Source of the DNA: Sophora flavescens
Taxonomy: Eukaryota; Streptophyta; Magnoliopsida; Fabales; Fabaceae
Direction: 5' to 3'
Assembly (NCBI GenBank): GCA_030762895.1
Contig: CM061067.1
Location: 51,423,667-51,487,666, forward strand
Length of the DNA stretch: 64,000 bases
Shown: positions 57,452-64,000 of the stretch, piece after piece
Layout: each line of letters opens with the position of its first letter
How positions within the stretch are numbered: position 1 is the stretch's first letter
Translations under genes and position numbers: made by a program
The notes under the pieces: model-generated
The model's input: the letters and a program-made list of their open reading frames with translations, nothing else
The model's database searches: none
What the model was told of the DNA's origin: nothing

Positions 57452-58619
57452 CAACTACCACAAATACAAACCATTTTTGCTGCACAAAGTTTGAATCTTT
57501 GGCCTCAAAACAATGGACAAAGATGACCCCTTCGCCTTCGTCACCTTCTCAGAAGAACTCTTGCGTCGTTGTGCTTTCGTCGGAGACACCGACACCGACG
57601 ATCAACCGCTGCCGTGTTCCATCGTAGTCCCGGAGACCTCTGCCGGAATCCTCATGATAATGCTACCGGAGACCCAGGAAGAGATGCTACTGCCCTTTGT
57701 TCTGGTCCTCAACATCAAACAACCGCTTGCAGCATAAGAGAGGATTGGGTAGGGGTGGGGTGCACGTCGTATGAAGGGACATGAGGAGGGGAAGAGGTTT
57801 TCAAATTTTTAAGGGAATTCATACATTAAATTCAGATGTGTCGGGGTGGATGACAAATATGTGGAGTGTAAATAACATCTCCCTGCAGATTTTCGGTGAG
57901 AAACATTGAGCCCTTACATATGTATGTGGTTCGGCCCACTTCGTTTTAGTTTATCTCATTCGATAGTTTATTTCTTTGATACTTCCTTGTCACTCTCGCT
58001 CTTCATTTTGCACCGTTCTCTCCCAGCCCCTCACCATATTTGTTTTGCGCTGTTCTCTCCCAATAACCATTGCGGTGTCGCCACTGTGAAGACCGCCGAG
58101 CACCATTGTGGCGTCGCCACTGTGAAGGTCGTCGTCTTCGTGCTTGCGTGTACCCTCTTGTTTATAAGTTGTAACTCTCTTTTCTTCTTCTCTGCTCCTC
58201 ATTTTTCTTCTTATTCTCATATTGAGTATTCTTCGTTTGTGAAACAGATCTACCATCTTTTCGCAACTCTCTTCCCCAAAGCTTCTATCACACTGTTTTG
58301 TTGATCCTCTGCCTCCAAGGTAAATCCCTGGTATCTAAGATTTTGATTATCAACTGAATATGAAATGCACACCTACGAATGATTCTAAGTTTAGTGTATT
58401 TTAAGTTGCTACTCTCGAAAGAAGTAGATGTGGTGTTGTTATTTATATTTATGATAGTAGACTGATTTAGTGTTGTTATTTATATTTTTGAAAGTAGACT
58501 GATTTGGTGTTGAAATTTTGTTAACTAACCTGATTTGGTAATGGCATTTCTGATAGCGGACTTGATTTGGTGTTGATATCGTATGTTGGATATTGTAATA
58601 TATGGTAGTACATTATGCA
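57452..58619. other. Spacer with possible decayed leader or gene start
   Basis: A frame of 75 codons (57513-57737, MDKDDPFAFVTFSEELLRRC) is not recognised. 57990-58130 is GC-richer and holds two copies of a 38-bp unit (ACCATTGCGGTGTCGCCACT and ACCATTGTGGCGTCGCCACT). These may be 5' leader remains, but nothing identifies a gene. Confidence 0.3.
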
Positions 58620-58848
58620 TTGTGATCCTCTTGTTTTTTATTTTCCTCATTTAGTGCTAAAAAGAAAAGGACCGGGTGTGTGTTATCATTATCAATCTTA
58701 CAGATTGAGTCTGTCCAATTTGCCAGTATATTGTGATCCTCTTGTTTATATTTTCCTCATTTAGTGCTAAAAAGAAAAGGACTAGGTGTGTGTTATCATT
58801 ATCAATACACACTGAGTCTGTCCAATTTGCCAGTATATCTTGATCCAA
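58620..58848 (+). repeat. Two tandem copies of a 110-bp unit
   Basis: GTGATCCTCTTGTTT, ATTTTCCTCATTTAGTGCTA and GAGTCTGTCCAATTTGCCAG occur in both halves (58621-58730, 58731-58845) with a few changes. Confidence 0.9.
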
Positions 58849-58953
58849 TTTGTCAACATAAGATAACCATATAAATATTTATCGATAAAAACCGAACACC
58901 CCAATTATAAATAGAAGTGTGGATGCTTTGATGTCTTGGTAAAGATTTGCTTA

Positions 58954-60327
58954 TTATCTGATTTTTGTTAGGTGTTCCACACTGGTCTTTGCTAGGAACT
59001 TGAGGCTTTTCTGGTCTATGCTAATAACAAAATGTTGTCCAAGGAGGTAATGCCTCCATCTTTGAACTGCCATCACCAATGCCATTAATTCTCTCTCATA
59101 TGTTGGTTTATGTTGGACCCGCATGGACAGTTGTTGGATGAAATAAGAAACTGGTCTCCCTTTGTGTGATAAGACTGCTCCCACCCCTTTACTTAAGGCA
59201 TCAGTCTCAATCACAAATTGTTTGTTAAATTAGGTACAACTGAAACAAATGGTGAGGACATGGTTTGCTTGAGAGTGTTAAATGATGTTTCAGCTTCTTC
59301 AGACCACTGAAACTTGTCTTTTTTCAGCAACTCATTAGAGGTCATGCAATCAATCCATACCATTTAACAAAACGCTACAGTATCTTGTCAAACCCAAGAA
59401 ACCCCTCAAGCCTTTAACTTCCTTGGCTGCTGGTCAGTTAAGCATGTCCTCGAGTTTGGTTGGGTCAGCTGAAACTCCCTCAGTTGAGACTATGTGGCCC
59501 AAGTACTCTACTGCAGCTGCCCCACAGTCACATTTCTTGTTTACCACCAGATTATTCTCCCGTAGTACTCGGAATACAATGCTCAACCGTTCCACTTGGT
59601 TGGCCTCATCTTTACTGTATATTAAAATGTCATAAAAAAGACCTAATCAAATTTCCTCAAATACGACTTGAGTACCTCATTCATTAAGGATTGGAATGTG
59701 GATGATGAATTGGTTAGGCCAAAGGGCATAACTAAGTACTCATAGTGATCCTCACGTGTATGAAAAGTTGTTTTCGGAATATCTTCCTATTTCATTCGGA
59801 TTTCGAATCTAATTTGGAAAAAAAACACTACCCCTGCAAGCTCATCCAACAATTCATTTATTAATGGAATAGGGAATTTATTTGGGGACAGTCACCTTGT
59901 TCAAGGCTCAGTAATCCACACAAAATCTCAACCTTCCGTATTTCTTTTTCACCAATATAATAGGGCTGGAATAAGGGTTGTTGCTAGGCCTAATAATACC
60001 AATTTATAACATATCTGCCAATAATTTTTCGATTTCGTTCTTTTGAAAATGAGGGTGCCTGTATGACCTCAAGTTAGGGATGATTGCCCCTTCCTTGAGT
60101 ATTATGGCATGGTCATGTCTCCTGGTGTGTGGTAGGCTTGCAAGCTCCTGCAACACATCCTCACACCTCTCTAATACTACCCTTACAGCTACTGACATTT
60201 TCCTGGACTCGGTTGTACCAGTTTGCAGCATTATGCACTCTACCAAAACCCTTTCCTCTCGCTCTTGCAGTTCTTGTAATATGGCCTTGGCTGAAACCTC
60301 ACCCTTGGATAGGGTACCTCCCTTCAA
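58954..60327 (-). pseudogene. Reverse transcriptase and RNase H of gypsy relic A
   Basis: The minus strand opens with VRVVLERCEDVLQELASLP, HDHAIILKEGAIIPNLRSYR, HPHFQKNEIEKLL and SNNPYSSPIILVKKKYGRLR, with FCVDY soon after, the usual Ty3/gypsy RT entry. FPFGLTNSSSTFQSLMNEVL and later CDCGAAAVEYLGHIVSTEGV follow in shifted frames. RNase H begins IETDALSKGVGAVLSHKGRP and has RELMALVMAVQRWRHYLLGQ before the end at 58954. Stops and shifts are frequent (59220-60000). Confidence 0.85.
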
Positions 60328-60349
60328 GGTATACTTAACCCTATCTTTC

Positions 60350-60565
60350 TTAATCTACAGGGTTAACTCCTTGAAATTGTCCTTTAAGTTTCTGAGCGCT
60401 TCCATTGACTACATAAAGAGCAATCCCCATCATCTCCTTCAGTGACCTCAGCCTTTGCAACCTGACCTCGTCCCTCACCTCCTCTTTGACACCATTTGAG
60501 AAAATTCCACACTCATGGGCTTTGTCTTCAATCCTCCATGAAGAAGTCGAAGGATCCATCCACAC
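60350..60565 (-). pseudogene. gag C-terminal piece of gypsy relic A
   Basis: Contains NGVKEEVRDEVRLQRLRSLK, where many Ty3/gypsy gags read GLKEEIRAEVRLH-type motifs. Lies next to RT with no protease between, so about 0.5-1 kb has been lost here. Confidence 0.65.
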
Positions 60566-60589
60566 TCATTAGGAGCCATAGATTTATTA

Positions 60590-61790
60590 ATTTAATAAAT
60601 TGATGGATGAGATTAAAGACTTGCAACCCAATAATTTGGTAATCATTCTCATTTTTGCAACTCCACACGGTTCCTCTTGTCCCTCGAACACACTTTCTCT
60701 CTCACGCCCCCCCTTCTTTCAGATTCAGATCCAGGTTTAGGTTTGTCATTCTTCCTCACCCACACAGCACTCAAATCCCAGTCCCCTCCCGACGATGATA
60801 CAGACCTAAATGAAGAATAATGGAGTCAAGAGAAGCGGTCTAAGATGGAATGGCCAAATGACTAACTCAAGCAAGGATGGGATATTTTGTGATTCACTAT
60901 GGGTTACTCGTTTCGCCTGACAATGGTTGTGATAATACCCGTTTCACCAATATGTGTGAGAAAGTTTCAATCTTTGGTGAAATTTCATCAAACGGAGTAT
61001 GATTGCAGGGACCCATCTTCTTCTTCAGCCATTGTCGACGTTAAATACCGACATGGGGACACCATACACCACCGTGCACTCACTCCGTCGCTTGAGTTGC
61101 GGACGCCGCCGCCATTCCTGCCGGATAAAAACTGAGAAATGAAAGAAGTAGTTCTGTTAGGATTTGTACATTTTGAATAATCCCTATCAATTAGAGAATA
61201 GGCTTAGTGGATGACTTATTCTTTTGTTTGTTAGCCACATTGAGTGAGTAGACAATCTGGGCTGCACTTTCTTATCTTTTATGTTAAAGTTGTACATACT
61301 ATTTATTAGCCAGAACTTGATGAATGGATAATAGAAAGCATCACTAATAATCTGTTTTGAGCTTTTGTCTTATATAGCTTTGGTTTTTATCTGGTAACCC
61401 ACGTCCATGAATTGTATGAACACGAAATGGGTTTTTTCCATAGAATCGAATACTTTGGAAGAATGAGAGAAGAATTGAATGATTGAAGTGTTAGAAGAAT
61501 GAAAGTGAAAAATGAAAAAAAGAAGCTAAAAAGGGATAGGAATACAGCATAGAAGTGAACAAAAGGAGAAGAGATACAGAGATGACCTAAGATTTTTTTA
61601 AAAAAAAAAATTCCAGTTACAATTGATCGATTAACCTACTAAATGAAGGGAGGATGGATCCTCAACCTCCTACTTGGAGTATTGTAGAATTGGCCACACA
61701 CATGTTCGGGTTGTGTGATTTTCAGAGGCCCTGACAACACTTCAAATTGCTCCTTATACTCTTATCGAACCCTCATGTTTCAACCCTAAA
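60590..61790. other. Unassigned stretch inside gypsy relic A
   Basis: Separates two gag pieces. A C-rich patch (60690-60800) and a plus-strand frame 60899-61135 were examined; no family signature. Could be an insertion. Confidence 0.3.
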
Positions 61791-61796
61791 AGAAGC

Positions 61797-62270
61797 TCAA
61801 AAGAAATTTTTTCCAATCAGTGTTGGTTGAAATCTTATCAATTCCTTAAACTCCTCCCAATTAGGGTTCTCCATACAATATTTCCACCACTGCATCCACG
61901 ACAGGGCCTTCCCTTGCACCGCCATCAGCTCTGCTTCCATCTTATCGATCTCATCTAGGTTCATGAATCGCAAGTGCCTTCCAATCTTGTGGAATCGTTC
62001 GTCATCGTTGAGACGAGTGTTCTTTCTCTTATGGTTTTCTTTTCCACTGCCTTGCTTACTACCTCCATCGTCCTTGTGATGGTTCTCATGGTGGCTGCTA
62101 TCACCGCCACCATCTCCGGCTCCACGTCGACCGCATCTACGACGGTTATCGATCACCTCCCTCACCTCCGCTAACATCTCTTCCTTCAACGATTGGATCG
62201 CCGATTGAAGACGAATAGATTCAAATAGATTCAAACAGTTGACCTGAACTCTCGATCTCTTCTTGAACAC
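61797..62270 (-). pseudogene. gag N-terminal piece of gypsy relic A
   Basis: Starts MFKKRSRVQVNCLNLFESIR, then a basic, Gly/His-rich stretch. The core AELMAVQGKALSWMQWWKYC and NPNWEEFKELIRFQP matches the Retrotrans_gag core (W-x-W and W-x-x-F of the LTR gag family). Ends at a TGA near 61797. Confidence 0.8.
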
Positions 62271-62276
62271 TCAAAT

Positions 62277-62287
62277 GCTTTGATACC
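62277..62287 (-). other. Primer-binding site of gypsy relic A
   Basis: GGTATCAAAGC on the minus strand, close to the Met-tRNA site TGGTATCAGAGC, directly next to the LTR end. Confidence 0.65.
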
Positions 62288-62571
62288 TGTTGATAGATTC
62301 AACCGATAGTTGAGAAGAACTAAAAGAATTAGTGTAGAATACCCTGTGTTATTCTATGCAAGACTACAATTGAGGTAAATTCGAGAGTTACCTCGTCTCT
62401 CTTACACAAGTTCGGATGAGTTTCTAACTAACTCTAACTGGCCTTCCTAACTCATATTTATAGGCTCAGTCTAGTAGTTTATTTAGTTCCAAAGCTTTTA
62501 CAGCTTTTCCCACCCCTTTCTCCTATCTATTTCTTTACATAAACTCTCTTAAATATTGGTCTCTTGTCACA
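62288..62571 (-). repeat. LTR of gypsy relic A
   Basis: 284 bp with TG..CA ends (TGTTGATAGATT and CTCTTGTCACA on the plus strand). CATATTTATAGG (62452-62463) is the reverse of a TATAAATATG TATA box. Short LTRs of this size are seen in Reina-type chromoviruses, but that assignment is only a suggestion. Confidence 0.6.
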
Positions 62572-62576
62572 ACCTC

Positions 62577-64000
62577 TCTAAAGTCTTCTTCCACAATACT
62601 CTGGAGAGTTGTAGGAACACCAAGACTACTCTCCTCTACCATCCTATCTTGGCTTTTCAATTTTGCGATTCGTCCATGATTGAATACCATGGACATCTCC
62701 TTCTAATCCATAGTCACTTTACCTAATGTTTCTAATCACATCCACACCTCCCAACCCAAGCAGATAAGCATCTAATTTCATCTCCAAATCTCTTATATGT
62801 GGAACCACTCCTTCACACTTTCCAATTGTCCTCACCTAATGTCCATCACCCAACCTAGCACCCATTGAGTTGTTAGGATCCATCGATAAATGGCGGGTGA
62901 TGAAGTTGTGGGTTGCCTTGCTATCAATCAAAACCAGCTGCGAAACCCCACCAATTTTCCCTTCCAAGTGCATTGTATTGGCAGCAGAGCACACAAAACT
63001 AGTGATGCCAAAAGCCCCAAGAGCGTTACACTCAAGCTCTTCTTCGTCCTCTTCCTCAGCTTCAATAGCAATAGTCTCACCGTCCTCATAACAGCTTTAT
63101 CATCCCCCAAAACAATCAACCTCAACTGTTTGCAAAACACATTGATAAAGGTGATGAAACCTTTCATTACATCGGAAACACAACCCTTTAGCCCTTTTCT
63201 CCAACAATTTGGAATAGGGCAAGTGTCTAACCCCACAATTCCGATATACGTCGTATCATCGTGGCTCCTTCGCACTACTTCCTTTCGAACTCGCAACTGA
63301 AGACGCATCTTACTCCCATGCCCGGTTGAAAAGTTTGACCCAGATTGAGACTTGGGTTACCCGAGTTCCACGAATTCCCAGTGGTTGACGAGTCCAAGTA
63401 GGCAGTTGACTAGTCGCAAACATGACCCATATAGGTGACCCGGTTACGAATGCAGAACAAACTCTGCTTCCACGTCACGAGCTATCTCCATTGCCTGATA
63501 ACGAGATTTGGGTTTGAACGTTCGCACCCTACTTCCGATGTCATGACGCAAACCACCTATAAATACCTCAGGAATTGTAATTTTGGTAATCGGCCATAGT
63601 GAGAGGAATTAAGTTCAAACTCTGCCATATAATCCTCTGCATAAGTGGTTTGTTTCAATTCATTGAGCTCTTCGAATGGGTTGTTCAGTTGACCACCTTC
63701 GAACCTCGCCACCAAAGCTTCCTTGAAATTCTCCTATGACAGCACATCCGTTGAATCCTCCCACAAATTAAACCAATGAATAGTTTAACCCTCCATACTC
63801 AACTTGGCAAGTTGAATCCGCACTTCCTCATATGAGATGCGTTGAACCTCAAAGTACGTTTCACTGTATCAGCATTGCTAATCCATGCCACCAGATCCTC
63901 ACCCGCCAGTGCGTCTCTAGTGCAACATAGTTAGGTTGCTGCCTAGCACCTCGGGTCAGGAGAGGTGGTGTCTAACTCGTCCATAGACAAGTCTCCTCCT
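62577..64000 (-). pseudogene. Ty3/gypsy relic B (gag and protease)
   Basis: From the right edge on the minus strand, gag reads VQRISYEEVRIQLAKLSMEG, ENFKEALVARFEGGQLNNPF and ELNELKQTTYAEDYMAEFEL, a typical gag core, in shifted frames (63990-63560). A protease follows near 62940: LVLIDSKATHNFITRHLSMD, with K where most have G in the DSG site. Then LGDGH, IRDLEMKLDAYLLGLGGVDV, the linker before RT. It breaks off at 62577 where the LTR of relic A begins. The element goes beyond the window. Confidence 0.8.

Larger units (their letters stand above)
58940..62571 (-). mobile_element. Ty3/gypsy relic A (LTR, PBS, gag, RT, RNase H)
   Basis: On the minus strand a short LTR (62288-62571) and primer site are followed by gag pieces (62270-61797 and 60565-60350), then RT (60327-59220) and the start of RNase H (59214-58954). 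Protease and integrase are missing, and the other LTR was not found, so it is truncated. The 60590-61790 part does not read as gag and may be another insertion. It sits inside relic B, which reads up to 62577 in the same orientation. Confidence 0.7.

Noticed and set aside
57513..57737. 75-codon frame MDKDDPFAFVTF
   Set aside because: No recognisable family and the overlapping frame is equally open. It was left as spacer.
1..64000. A new defence, biosynthetic or other multi-gene system
   Set aside because: Apart from TE genes only one small intact gene and one broken DUF674 gene were found, so there is no cluster to support it.

Overview
The window is nuclear DNA from a flowering plant. It is AT-rich, its genes have introns with GT..AG borders, and transposable elements (TEs) fill most of it. 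The TE families (Tork-like and SIRE-like Copia, Ty3/gypsy, CACTA with Transposase_21/DUF4218/DUF4216, hAT, Harbinger, Stowaway and Mutator-like MITEs, tRNA-derived SINEs, an L1-type LINE) and a broken DUF674 gene fit a eudicot, perhaps a legume. The exact taxon cannot be proven from the sequence alone. Only one intact-looking host gene was found, a 57-codon two-exon gene at 9910-10169 on the minus strand.

Layout. 1-826: end of a Ty3/gypsy-type LTR. 827-8053: a DUF674-family gene broken into three pieces. A hAT-type element (910-7076, 8-bp target duplication TCTCTGGC) splits it; this hAT itself carries a full-length Tork-like Copia element (960-5965) and two SINE-like inserts. A Stowaway-type MITE (7663-7956) sits in the DUF674 intron. 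8834-9729: Mutator-like MITE. 9910-10169: the small intact gene. 10960-12054: Harbinger/ALP1-like transposase relic.

12.1-35.9 kb is a three-level nest. The outermost is a Copia element with PBS 12516-12527. Its gag is split by a SIRE-like Copia element (13309-32999, TSD TTCTA, about 2-kb LTRs). The SIRE element's integrase region is split in turn by a 10.4-kb CACTA transposon (17544-27943, TSD TAA). The CACTA carries a transposase gene, a second multi-exon gene ending in a Ulp1-type protease domain, and about 3 kb of triplicated subterminal repeats.

35.9-40.25 kb: two gypsy-type LTR pieces with internal tandem repeats. 42.49-51.22 kb: one L1-type LINE (ORF1 and ORF2) interrupted by two solo LTRs. 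51.9-54.9 kb: a decayed Copia relic. 55.06-55.36 kb: a second copy of the Stowaway-like MITE. 55.64-57.45 kb: a long-inverted-repeat element with an internal array of about 250 bp units. 58.9-64 kb: two nested minus-strand Ty3/gypsy relics.

No gene cluster, defence system or other new multi-gene system was found. What is worth attention is the datable nesting order, the small gene with its promoter motifs, the CACTA structure, and several unexplained repeat arrays.
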